Assembly (NCBI GenBank): GCA_011048645.1
Contig: DSDR01000010.1
Span: forward strand, 1-6,856
Direction: 5' to 3'
Length of the DNA stretch: 6,856 nt
Source of the DNA: Phycisphaerales bacterium
GTDB lineage: Bacteria; Planctomycetota; Phycisphaerae; Sedimentisphaerales; Anaerohalosphaeraceae
Shown in pieces: positions 1 through 6,856 of this stretch (position 1 is its first letter; each line of letters begins with the position of its first letter). The position numbers and the translations under genes are program-made. The notes below the pieces were generated by a model. That model was not told the origin of the DNA. It worked only from the letters and a program-made list of their open reading frames with translations, and made no database searches.

Positions 1-695
1 CGATTTTCAAATGCCGAATCGACCTGACGAAGCGCTTCAACAAACTCCCTGACTTTTGGATCGGCCAGAATACCCTCCAGGGTTTGCGGAGTCGCCGCCA
101 GTTTCTCGAACAAGGCGCTGTCCGGACGCTCACCCAGCACCGCACGCATCGAAAGCGCCAGTTCTTTTTTGTAGTAGCGATGGCAATCGTCGGCGATGTC
201 GCCGATTTTATGCTGAAAAATCCACGCCAGCGAGCGATACAGCAGAATGCTGTTTGGGTTCAGCGGGATTGCGCGGTCGCGCAGCAGTTCATAGCCGTTG
301 CGAACCCATCGCCATCGCTCTTCCGGCTGCGTGTTGGGAATGGCCACGGAGATGTTATACGCCATATTCCAGGCGTGAAAATCCCACACCGCCGCAAAAC
401 GCGGCTGCAGGGTGGTGATCCACTCGGCCAACTGTTTGGCGTCAAAGAATTTGCCTTCCTGCTTGAGATTGTCCGCGCGAATCCAGAGAATATTGACCAG
501 CAACCCGCGAAACGCCCCCAGCGCAACGGTGGCAAACGCCAGCGACGGCGGCGCGTTTTCCAGCGCCGCCGTGGCCACCAGTCCCATCTCCTCACGGGCG
601 CTGCGAATGTCGTCAAGCTGCATCGCCGCGCCGATCAAAAACGCCGCGCCGAGAACCCCACACAACACAATGATAAATATATCCTTAATTCGCAT
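1..695 (-). CDS. Membrane-anchored helical protein of unknown function (3' end beyond window)
   Basis: 231 residues are visible, with no stop before the left edge, so the C-terminus is missing. The ATG at 693-695 is chosen because an in-frame TGA lies two codons upstream and the next Met (residue 25) would remove the membrane segment. There is no clear Shine-Dalgarno sequence. Residues 5-24 form one hydrophobic helix, probably a signal anchor, followed by a soluble part rich in helices and aromatic residues. Striking blocks are APPSLAFATVALGAFRG (48-64), FFDAKQLAEWITTLQPRF (83-100), WDFHAWNMAYNISVAIP (104-120) and LNPNSILLYRSLAWIFQHK (145-163). The spacing of the helices suggests TPR-like repeats, which is inference. 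I recognise the pattern as a conserved hypothetical family of Planctomycetota from memory, but I know no function. The gene starts 88 bases after the smc stop on the same strand, and I see no promoter in the gap, so read-through from smc is plausible. The existence of the gene is well supported; its role is unknown. Confidence 0.85.
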   Translation of the reverse strand, partial: MRIKDIFIIVLCGVLGAAFLIGAAMQLDDIRSAREEMGLVATAALENAPPSLAFATVALGAFRGLLVNILWIRADNLKQEGKFFDAKQLAEWITTLQPRFAAVWDFHAWNMAYNISVAIPNTQPEERWRWVRNGYELLRDRAIPLNPNSILLYRSLAWIFQHKIGDIADDCHRYYKKELALSMRAVLGERPDSALFEKLAATPQTLEGILADPKVREFVEALRQVDSAFEN

Positions 696-752
696 AGGTC
701 ATTGGTACTACGTCATTTGAAAACAAGGGTTTCGTTTTTTTTGAGTTTTATC

Positions 753-771
753 GTTCGGCGTTGAACCGAAC
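753..771 (-). other. Small hairpin just after the smc stop codon
   Basis: The 6-base arms GTTCGG (753-758) and CCGAAC (766-771) flank a 7-base loop, 12 bases past the end of smc. On the minus strand the hairpin is followed by an A-rich stretch rather than a T-run, so it does not look like a standard intrinsic terminator. It could be a weak pause site, an mRNA 3' structure, or chance. The rest of the gap to the next gene shows nothing else I can support. Confidence 0.25.
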
Positions 772-783
772 CGACCGGTGGTG

Positions 784-3700
784 TTACGCAACCGCCGTTT
801 CCGACTCCTCACGTGAGCCTTCAAACTGGACGCTGATTTTCTTGCTGACACCCTGGGTCTGCATTGTGATGCCATACAGGATATCGGCGATGCTCATTGT
901 GCGTTTGGAGTGCGTAATGATCACAAACTGCGATTGTTCCTTGAATTCCTGAACGATCAGATTGAAGCGTTCATTATTGGCCTCATCCAGGGCCGCATCC
1001 ACCTCGTCCAGCACGCAGAACGGCGACGGTTTGGTCCGAAAGACCGAAAACAGCAGGGCAATGGCGGTCATGGTCTTTTCGCCGCCGCTGAGCAGGCTGA
1101 TGGTGCGGGTTTCCTTGCCGGGCGGACGGGCAATGATTTCGATGCCGCTTTCGAGGATGTCTTCGGGGGTTTCCAGGATGATGTCGGCCCTGCCGCCGCC
1201 GAACAGTTTGCGAAAGACCTGTTGAAAGTTCATCCGCACCTGTTGAAAAGTCGTCTCGAATTTTTCTCTGCTCTCTTTGTTGATCCGGGCGATTAGCTGT
1301 TCCAGTTGCGACTTGCTCTGATTCAGGTCTTCCACCTGCGTTGTCAAAAACTCAAACCGCTGTTCCAGCTCGTCCTGCTGTTCGATGGCGTCAACATTGA
1401 CATTGCCCAGCCGTTCGATCTTGCCCCGCAGTTCGGCGATCTCTTCCCGCACAAGCTCCCAATCCATATCCTCATCGCGGAACGATTCATACGCCGCGGT
1501 CAAGTCAATCTGCAGTTCTTCGCGCACACGCTGGGTCAGGTCTTCATCCTTGACGTGAAGCTGGCTCAACTCCAGTTCAAGTGTGTGAATTTGTTCCTCC
1601 ACCTTTGTCTGTTCTTCACGATGCTGACGCAATTGCACTTCGGTGTGCCTGCGTTCGGCCGTCCGCATCTCGACCTGCCGGTGGAGTTCTTTGCTGTGCT
1701 TTTGGGCTTGTTCTTTTTCGGCAAACAGGTCCGACACCGACGCCTCCGTCCCCAGAATGGTCCGTTCGGTCTGCACGATCTGATCATCGCAGCTCAGCGC
1801 CTCGGTGCGAGCCGATTCAATCGCCATCCGGCTGTGCTGAAGCTGACTTTGAATTGTCCCCATGCGCTGCCGAATGGAGCGCTGCTGTTCCTGAATTTGA
1901 CCCAGTTGAATGCGTATTTCCGTCAGTTCGGCGTTGCGGCTTTGCTGGATGCGGCGTTGTTCGTCAAAGCGGGCCTGCAGCGATTCGATATGCTCGTTGC
2001 GCCGTTGATTGATCTCTTCGAGTTCTTCCAGTTTGCGTTTTGAAAGATGTTCTTTCTGAACGGATTGCTGGATTTCCTCTTCAAGCATCCGAATCTCATC
2101 GGCGATAATCGGCTGCTCGTCTGTCAGCCGTTTGATATTCGCTTCCAGCATTCGCAGTTGCGATTCGGCATCGACTTTTTCGGTGTTGGCTTCATAAATG
2201 CTGGTGCGCAGTTCCTTGCACAATCCGGCCAGATGTTCGTTTTTATGGTCGGTTTCTTCAAGCACGGATTCATACTCCGTCAGGCGGCGATTCAGCTCAT
2301 CCAGTTCTTCCTCAAGCTGCAAGATACGGCTCTTTCGTGAAATCAGGCCGGCTTTTTTTCCGACCGGGCCGACGGTCAAGGCGTAACCGCCGCCGAAGAC
2401 CTGCCCGTCCGGCGTCACGAAGCGATAATCCGGCCCCAGCCGACCGGCCAGCTCCATTGCCGTATCCAGCGACTGGACCAGCAGCGTTTTGCCCAGCAGG
2501 CGCCAGACCAGCGGTGCAAAACGGCTCTCGAAACGAACAAACTGGATTAGCCGTCCCAGCACGCCGGGACAATCCGACAGATCGGCGGTGTCGGCAAACG
2601 GCGGCAGCTTGTCCAGACAGACCGCACGAATCCGACTGTCCGGCATGGATTGCAGAGCGGCATCCTGTAAAAAGGCGCCGGTGCTGTTGACCAGCAGGGC
2701 GTCGGCGCAGCCCTCAAGAGACGCCTCAATTGCCTGGGCATAATCGGTATGAGCAAGGATGGCATCGGCGACGATCCCCTCGATATAATCTCGCCCCCCG
2801 TCGCGCGCGGTCAGGATGTCCTTAAGCGACTGACTCAGCCCCTCCCGGCGGGCTTCCATATCCCGCAGCACATTCAGTTCGCTCAGAACAGCGCTGCGCT
2901 GTTCTTTCGTCGCGGCCATTGTGTCGGCCACTTGTCCGCGTCGGTCGCCGATGGCGTCCATCTCGGCCCGTTTGGCGTCCAGATTGCTTTGCAGTTCCGA
3001 GAGCACCGAACGAATGTCTTCCAGTCGGGCCTGGTACTGGGCTTTTTCCGTCAGCCAGCCGGAAAGCTGCTGCTCGGTTTGTGAGGCCTTGCCGCTGAGC
3101 CGCACTTTCTGGCCGGACAAGTTGTTGCGATAAGTGCTCAGGCTCTGAATTTCGTTGTGAAGCTGAGCGGTTCGACGTACAGTATCGATAATTCCGGATT
3201 TTTCATCTTCCAGCTCCGCCTGCAGCTCGGCGCAGCGTGTGTTGATCTCTGAAATGGCCGCCTGCGCGCGCTCCAGTTCGGCTGTTTTTTCCTCAAGCTG
3301 CCGCTGATTGGCTTTAAGATCACTTTGACATTGCCCCATCTCCGCGGACAATTGTCGGGTCTGGGCGGTCAACTTCTGAATCTGAGCGGCGGCGTTCTTT
3401 TTGCGTTCGGCCAGTTCGGCAATCCGACTTTTCAGAAAGCCGATGCGTTCAAGCTGCTGTTCAATGCGGCTGCGCGCTGCGATCAAGGTGCTGTCCCATC
3501 GGTTGATTTGGCTTTCCGTTTCCATAATGTCGCCCGTCAACCGGCTCAATTGCGTATCGCAGCGAGACACATCGGCCGCGGTCGTGCTGAATCGATCCTG
3601 CCACTGCGAAAGGGCGGCTTGCCGCTCTTTTCGGTTTGTGATAATCTTGTGATATTCCGCCAGTGAATAGTTCACGCGCAGTTCTTTGAGCCGCTGGCTG

Positions 3701-4350
3701 TATTCGAGATAGTTGCGGGCCTTACCGGCCTGCAGCTTGATGCTGCGAAGCTGTTTTTGCACCTCATTGACGATGTCGGCCAAACGCAGCAGATTCTGCT
3801 CGGTGCGTTCGAGTTTGCGCAGGGCCTCTTTTTTGTGAGCCTTGTATTTGCTAATGCCCGCGGCCTCTTCAAAAATAACACGGCGATCCGAGGTGGAGGC
3901 CTTGAGCAATTGATCAATCTGTCCCTGTTCGATGATGGAATACGCGCTGACGCCGATGCCCGTGTCCATAAACAGCTCGCGGATGTCGCGCAGTCGGCAG
4001 CTTTTGCCGTTGATCTGATACTCACTTTCGCCGCTGCGAAACAGCCGTCGCGTAATTTGCAGGTCGTCTTGTTCCAGTCCCAGCCCCCGGACGTCTGAAA
4101 AATGCAGGCTGACCTCGGCCATCCCGCAGGGCTTTCGGCTGCCTGAGCCGCTGAAGATGACATCCGCCATTGCATCGCTGCGCAGACTTTTTGGACTTTG
4201 GTTACCCAGAACCCACTTGATGGCGTCCACAACGTTGCTTTTTCCGCATCCGTTCGGCCCCACAATGGCCGTGATCGGATGGCTTATTTTCAAGTCCGTT
4301 TTGTCGGCAAAACTTTTGAAGCCATTGATTACGATTTTCTCAAGTTTCAT
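784..4350 (-). CDS. smc: Chromosome segregation/condensation ATPase SMC
   Basis: This is a full-length bacterial SMC of 1188 residues, close to the family's usual size. Its homodimer entraps and extrudes DNA to compact and separate chromosomes, normally with the kleisin ScpA and with ScpB; neither gene is in the window. The N-terminal head has Walker A GPNGCGKSN (31-39), an arginine/DVIF block (56-72) and a Q-loop around Q142. A coiled coil spans about 170-510. The hinge is about 522-665 and contains a GGG turn (653-655). The returning coiled coil covers about 670-1010. The C-terminal head has signature LSGGEK (1087-1092), Walker B FCVLDE (1111-1116), D-loop ALDEAN (1120-1125, often ALDDAN elsewhere) and the H-loop His1147. 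All catalytic motifs are intact, so the protein should be active. The ATG is supported by a GAGG ribosome site 7 bases upstream and by the standard N-terminus MKLEKIVINGFKSFAD. The gene stands 139 bases after the lipoprotein gene and probably has its own promoter. Confidence 0.98.
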   Translation of the reverse strand: MKLEKIVINGFKSFADKTDLKISHPITAIVGPNGCGKSNVVDAIKWVLGNQSPKSLRSDAMADVIFSGSGSRKPCGMAEVSLHFSDVRGLGLEQDDLQITRRLFRSGESEYQINGKSCRLRDIRELFMDTGIGVSAYSIIEQGQIDQLLKASTSDRRVIFEEAAGISKYKAHKKEALRKLERTEQNLLRLADIVNEVQKQLRSIKLQAGKARNYLEYSQRLKELRVNYSLAEYHKIITNRKERQAALSQWQDRFSTTAADVSRCDTQLSRLTGDIMETESQINRWDSTLIAARSRIEQQLERIGFLKSRIAELAERKKNAAAQIQKLTAQTRQLSAEMGQCQSDLKANQRQLEEKTAELERAQAAISEINTRCAELQAELEDEKSGIIDTVRRTAQLHNEIQSLSTYRNNLSGQKVRLSGKASQTEQQLSGWLTEKAQYQARLEDIRSVLSELQSNLDAKRAEMDAIGDRRGQVADTMAATKEQRSAVLSELNVLRDMEARREGLSQSLKDILTARDGGRDYIEGIVADAILAHTDYAQAIEASLEGCADALLVNSTGAFLQDAALQSMPDSRIRAVCLDKLPPFADTADLSDCPGVLGRLIQFVRFESRFAPLVWRLLGKTLLVQSLDTAMELAGRLGPDYRFVTPDGQVFGGGYALTVGPVGKKAGLISRKSRILQLEEELDELNRRLTEYESVLEETDHKNEHLAGLCKELRTSIYEANTEKVDAESQLRMLEANIKRLTDEQPIIADEIRMLEEEIQQSVQKEHLSKRKLEELEEINQRRNEHIESLQARFDEQRRIQQSRNAELTEIRIQLGQIQEQQRSIRQRMGTIQSQLQHSRMAIESARTEALSCDDQIVQTERTILGTEASVSDLFAEKEQAQKHSKELHRQVEMRTAERRHTEVQLRQHREEQTKVEEQIHTLELELSQLHVKDEDLTQRVREELQIDLTAAYESFRDEDMDWELVREEIAELRGKIERLGNVNVDAIEQQDELEQRFEFLTTQVEDLNQSKSQLEQLIARINKESREKFETTFQQVRMNFQQVFRKLFGGGRADIILETPEDILESGIEIIARPPGKETRTISLLSGGEKTMTAIALLFSVFRTKPSPFCVLDEVDAALDEANNERFNLIVQEFKEQSQFVIITHSKRTMSIADILYGITMQTQGVSKKISVQFEGSREESETAVA

Positions 4351-4357
4351 CCATCAT

Positions 4358-4361
4358 CCTC
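4358..4361 (-). promoter_or_regulatory. Ribosome binding site of smc
   Basis: On the minus strand GAGG lies 7 bases before the smc ATG. This is good spacing and agrees with the family N-terminus, so it fixes the start. Confidence 0.65.
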
Positions 4362-4416
4362 AAAAAGCCCGGCTGTTATTCTGCTGATCGTCATAAACAA
4401 TGAAACGAACACAAAG

Positions 4417-4444
4417 GTTATCTGTTTTTATTATTATCGGTCTA
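4417..4444 (-). promoter_or_regulatory. Weak sigma70-like promoter candidate for smc
   Basis: In the AT-rich gap before smc, the minus strand has TAGACC (4439-4444) and GATAAC (4417-4422), separated by 16 bases. Each hexamer matches 4 of 6 consensus positions. A start near 4410 would give a leader of about 60 bases. The gap is 139 bases and holds no convincing terminator, so smc could instead be read through from the lipoprotein gene. AT-rich sequence makes chance matches likely. Confidence 0.25.
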
Positions 4445-4489
4445 TGGAGCGTTTTTTCTGTACGCGGGTTTCGAAAAATGCAGTAAAAA

Positions 4490-6118
4490 TCACAAATTTT
4501 CAAACATCTCCCCCACCGTGGTCATGGGACCTTTCTCAAATCGGGCGGGAATATGATTGGCGGCACACATTTTCTCAAGAATCTCGATAATCTGGGTATA
4601 AGATAACGCAAGTCCAGGCAGGGTGGTCGTGCCCTGTTTTTGTTCCGGGGATTCGCCCAAAGCGCGAACCAATTGCGAGACCTCGAACCCGGCTGACAAC
4701 GGCCCGACGACGCGCGGCCGATTGGGATGGGTTCGCGATACGGCGATGAACCGGTCGCCCGGTCGGGCATTGAGCGTGACCTGCCCGTCGTCCGACCGGA
4801 GAAAAATGTTTTCGCTGCATCGAATCGGCGAGCCGAAAACGGCGATGCCCGGTTCACTCTGTTGCCTGGCATAGATGACTTTGGGACCGCCGCAACTGAT
4901 GCGGTCAATGAAAAAGTTACTCGCCACCGGAATTCGGGTAATAATCGGACTTTTGGCGGCCAAGGCCGCTTCGTAGGCGGCGACGCGAAGTACCATATCG
5001 TCCTGAGCCAGCGCGCGGAGCAAAATCGGCTCGGCGTCATTGAGTCGGATATTACGCCCGATAACTCGCAGGGCCTCTGCGCGATAAGGCGATTGCGGAT
5101 CAAATACAAATTCTCGCAGGATCGGCAAAACACGTGCGTCACCGATATTGCTCATACAGCGGGCGGCATGGAAACGCACGGCCATGTCGTCCTCCGATCT
5201 TAGAAGAGCGGCCAATTCATCCAGTACCGGTTTACCGATGGCTTCCAGCGCCGCTTCTGCGGACAATTTGTCCGGCCCCGTTTTAAGCTGTTCGATCAGC
5301 TCGTCAATCCGACGCTCCTGAAGGGCGGGCTGGTTGGTCAGATGGAGCCGACGAATCATTATCAAAAACCGTTCTTTTTCATAGTGATACTTAGCTGGAA
5401 TGGTCAACAGGATTTCGCCCGGAGAGACGGCATTGGCGATCCTTGGACCGAAACGCTCATTGATGCGATTGCGAATGGCCCCGGCAACCACAAAATCGGG
5501 CTGATTCAAAAGCAGCGAGACCTGGGTACTGGTCAGGGTATAGCCGCCGCTGAGTACATACCACGACTGCACATCGTCCTGCGGTCCGCCGGGAATAGAA
5601 AAAATCGGCCCCTGCGCCCGCGCAATGGTTTTGGCGTACTGGTTAAATTGGGTGATTCGGCTCAATTCTTTCAGATCCGTGGTATAAAGATGTCCGCCTT
5701 TCAGCGAAGTGGTCTGGGTACTGGATAACGGACGGACAAGCACATCAAAACTTTGTCCGGCCTTGGCCATCGGCGGGATGACGCCCAGCACTTCCACAAC
5801 CGCGGTATCGCTGCTTTCAATAAAATGCCGCGGATTGAGGATGTCGGCCTCAGGAAGTCGTTGCCAGATATATTTTTCCAGTTCCTGCCGCAAGGCGGGC
5901 GGACATTCAGACGAACCGGTTCCAAACAGACCCGCTACAATTCCGAAACCGCGGACCGCAACAGCCGGCGACTCAACCACCCGAGCGACATCTTCAATGG
6001 TACTGTCCGGCGATATCGCCGGCGGCTGCTCCGGCTCCGGGGCAGAGGCACACGACAGCAGAAACGTCGCACCGACGGTAAACAATACAAACAGGATTTT
6101 TCTCATCTTGTTAGCCAT
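4490..6118 (-). CDS. Lipoprotein with FlgI-like region and HEAT repeats
   Basis: The 542-residue protein begins with a lipoprotein signal: Lys/Arg-containing N-region, hydrophobic stretch 8-21 and lipobox LLSC, with the lipidated Cys at 23. Ala at +2 suggests delivery to the outer membrane. Residues 40-175 resemble FlgI, the flagellar P-ring protein: RGFGIVAGLFGTGS (56-69) matches the family's GYGLVVGLNGTGD-type block, and VIPPMAKAGQSFDVLV (113-128) followed by SLKGGHLYTTDL (138-149) matches the next conserved blocks. Residues 205-260 resemble a later FlgI segment (IRNRINERFG, then ILLTIPAKY). Residues 283-388 are about three HEAT-type helical pairs (for example VRFHAARCMSNIGD, YRAEALRVIGR, LRVAAYEAALAA). 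The rest, to 542, looks beta-rich and then helical, with no family I can name. Normal FlgI is shorter, has a plain Sec signal and has no HEAT repeats. The ATG follows an in-frame TAA and has AAGG 7 bases upstream; Met5 is an alternative start. No flagellar genes are near. I infer a periplasmic scaffold role at the outer membrane. Confidence 0.9.
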   Translation of the reverse strand: MANKMRKILFVLFTVGATFLLSCASAPEPEQPPAISPDSTIEDVARVVESPAVAVRGFGIVAGLFGTGSSECPPALRQELEKYIWQRLPEADILNPRHFIESSDTAVVEVLGVIPPMAKAGQSFDVLVRPLSSTQTTSLKGGHLYTTDLKELSRITQFNQYAKTIARAQGPIFSIPGGPQDDVQSWYVLSGGYTLTSTQVSLLLNQPDFVVAGAIRNRINERFGPRIANAVSPGEILLTIPAKYHYEKERFLIMIRRLHLTNQPALQERRIDELIEQLKTGPDKLSAEAALEAIGKPVLDELAALLRSEDDMAVRFHAARCMSNIGDARVLPILREFVFDPQSPYRAEALRVIGRNIRLNDAEPILLRALAQDDMVLRVAAYEAALAAKSPIITRIPVASNFFIDRISCGGPKVIYARQQSEPGIAVFGSPIRCSENIFLRSDDGQVTLNARPGDRFIAVSRTHPNRPRVVGPLSAGFEVSQLVRALGESPEQKQGTTTLPGLALSYTQIIEILEKMCAANHIPARFEKGPMTTVGEMFENL

Positions 6119-6125
6119 TTAAGAG

Positions 6126-6129
6126 CCTT
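6126..6129 (-). promoter_or_regulatory. Ribosome binding site of the FlgI-like lipoprotein gene
   Basis: AAGG on the minus strand ends 7 bases before the ATG at 6116-6118. No comparable site precedes the alternative Met5, so this favours the longer form. Confidence 0.5.
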
Positions 6130-6166
6130 GCACAGTGGATGGTAACGCACATTGAATCAGCCCCAC

Positions 6167-6195
6167 AGCATACGCAGGAAATAATCGAACGTCAA
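6167..6195 (-). promoter_or_regulatory. Sigma70-like promoter of the FlgI-like lipoprotein gene
   Basis: The minus strand has TTGACG (6190-6195, 5 of 6 consensus) and TATGCT (6167-6172, 4 of 6), separated by exactly 17 bases. The element begins 5 bases after the stop codon of the preceding gene, so it occupies the intergenic gap. Transcription would start near 6160, leaving a leader of roughly 40 bases before the ATG and its ribosome site. Promoter matches by eye are uncertain in planctomycetes, whose promoters are little studied. Confidence 0.5.
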
Positions 6196-6200
6196 GGATA

Positions 6201-6856
6201 TTATGTCTGAATCGGCGGCGGTACGGCGATCATCCGTCGGCAAAAGCCCAATGTCCCCAATCCGCTTCCGACGGAGGGTGCGTTATCGTCAAAACCGAAC
6301 ACGAAAACCGTCGGTTCGAATGGTCCGATCGCGGCAGCCAGGCTGTCCCGAATCGACGCGCTCGGAGCGTAAATCAGAAGGCACACGTATTTCTCGACCG
6401 CGGTTGTGATCATAGACTGCATCCCCTGCGGCCGGCCGTACAATCCGAATATATCCAGCCCCTCAAAGGCCGTCGCTTGCACGGCCTTCTCTAATTGTTC
6501 GGGCGGGACGTCAAAAACCTGAGCCAGGGCGTGTCGCTGTTGGTCGGCATCGACCAGCAGCAGCTTTTGGCCCTGCTGGGCCAGTTCAATGGCGGTGTTG
6601 ACAAAGGTGGTCACCGGCAGATCGCGGACATGTTCTGCAGCGAACACCACGATCCGTGATGTTTCGGCTGCCTTGGCCGTATAGGCGGCCAGTTGACGAT
6701 AATACCCCTGCGGCGTATCGGAACTGAACCTCGGCGTTTCAATCGGTATTGAATTATGTTGCGGCTCGAACTCGGCCAGTTGTTCATGCGACGCATCGCC
6801 GGCGGTGGATTTTGAAACGGTCGCAAAATCAGGATTCAGCAGTTCAACCGCTTCGC
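6201..6856 (-). CDS. BY-kinase/ParA-like protein with degenerate nucleotide-binding motifs (5' end beyond window)
   Basis: The frame is open to the right edge; 217 C-terminal residues are visible before the TAA at 6201-6203. A GTG at 6648-6650 could be taken as a start, but the in-frame sequence upstream is clearly part of the same domain. YYRQLAAYTAKA (51-62) sits where bacterial tyrosine kinases of the CpsD/Wzc type carry a YRTLRTN-like block, just before the first strand IVVFAA (68-73). The A' motif LLLVDAD (98-104) is perfect and is followed by a typical helix and VFDVP. The P-loop site, however, reads AEHVRDLPVTT (73-83): the Gly residues, catalytic Lys and following Ser are replaced. 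The Walker B site reads LLIYAPS (159-165) with Tyr162 in place of Asp. The C-terminus has no tyrosine cluster. The protein therefore keeps the fold but probably cannot hydrolyse ATP. A role in exopolysaccharide export control, as for active relatives, is only inference. The missing N-terminus could hold another domain. Confidence 0.85.
   Translation of the reverse strand, partial: EAVELLNPDFATVSKSTAGDASHEQLAEFEPQHNSIPIETPRFSSDTPQGYYRQLAAYTAKAAETSRIVVFAAEHVRDLPVTTFVNTAIELAQQGQKLLLVDADQQRHALAQVFDVPPEQLEKAVQATAFEGLDIFGLYGRPQGMQSMITTAVEKYVCLLIYAPSASIRDSLAAAIGPFEPTVFVFGFDDNAPSVGSGLGTLGFCRRMIAVPPPIQT

Noticed and set aside
84..764. A 226-codon plus-strand open frame
   Set aside because: It runs antisense to the left-hand gene, whose minus-strand product has a clear membrane helix and conserved-looking blocks. 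The plus-strand product is Arg/Gln-rich with no recognisable domain, typical of an antisense shadow in GC-rich DNA.
1306..2043. A 245-codon plus-strand open frame rich in Leu and Phe
   Set aside because: It lies wholly antisense to the SMC coiled coil. Codons for Glu, Lys and Gln read backwards give Leu- and Phe-rich strings, so it looks like a membrane protein by chance.
4367..4375. AGCCCGGCT close to a T-run, resembling a terminator before smc
   Set aside because: The arms are separated by a single base, so no hairpin loop can form, and the T-run on the minus strand leads straight into the smc ribosome site.
4522..5142. A 206-codon minus-strand frame inside the lipoprotein gene
   Set aside because: It is another frame of the same strand with Arg/Pro/Ser-rich sequence and no domain, while the main frame encodes HEAT repeats and continues uninterrupted for 542 residues.
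4490..6118. Calling this gene flgI outright
   Set aside because: The lipobox, HEAT repeats, extra length and lack of flagellar neighbours make a true P-ring protein unlikely, so no gene symbol was given.
6606..6641. A frameshift or sequencing error as the cause of the missing P-loop
   Set aside because: The frame aligns without gaps with BY-kinase/ParA proteins on both sides (the IVVFAA strand before, NTAIELAQQG and LLLVDAD after), so substitutions and not a frame change explain the loss.

Overview
The window reads as ordinary chromosomal DNA with all four genes on the minus strand, so transcription runs right to left. From right to left they are: a 5'-truncated gene for a BY-kinase/ParA-like protein with a ruined P-loop (6201-6856); a lipoprotein joining a FlgI-like (flagellar P-ring-like) region to HEAT repeats (4490-6118); a full-length chromosome condensation ATPase, smc (784-4350); and a 3'-truncated gene for a membrane-anchored helical protein of unknown function (1-695). 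The intergenic gaps are 82, 139 and 88 bases. I see no RNA gene, mobile element, CRISPR array or stretch of more than 300 bases without a gene.

The probable source is a bacterium of the Planctomycetota, perhaps class Phycisphaerae. Two things point there. The leftmost protein resembles a conserved hypothetical family I associate with planctomycetes, and the FlgI-like/HEAT lipoprotein matches my memory of proteins annotated as FlgI in Phycisphaerae metagenome assemblies. Both are recollection and were not searched. A lipoprotein signal indicates a bacterial cell envelope. Composition looks moderately GC-rich and similar across the window, with no obvious island.

smc is certain: every ABC-type head motif, the hinge and both coiled-coil arms are present. 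Its partners scpA and scpB are not in the window. The rest is less well understood. The lipoprotein probably sits in the periplasm facing the outer membrane and has no flagellar neighbours here, so a flagellar role is doubtful. The gene to its right keeps the BY-kinase scaffold but has lost the P-loop Lys and Ser and the Walker B Asp, so it is probably a non-catalytic homologue. A good sigma70-like promoter lies just after that gene and probably drives the lipoprotein gene. A weaker candidate precedes smc, and the leftmost gene may be read through from smc. I see no single new multi-gene system. The best leads are the lipoprotein architecture and the pseudo-kinase.
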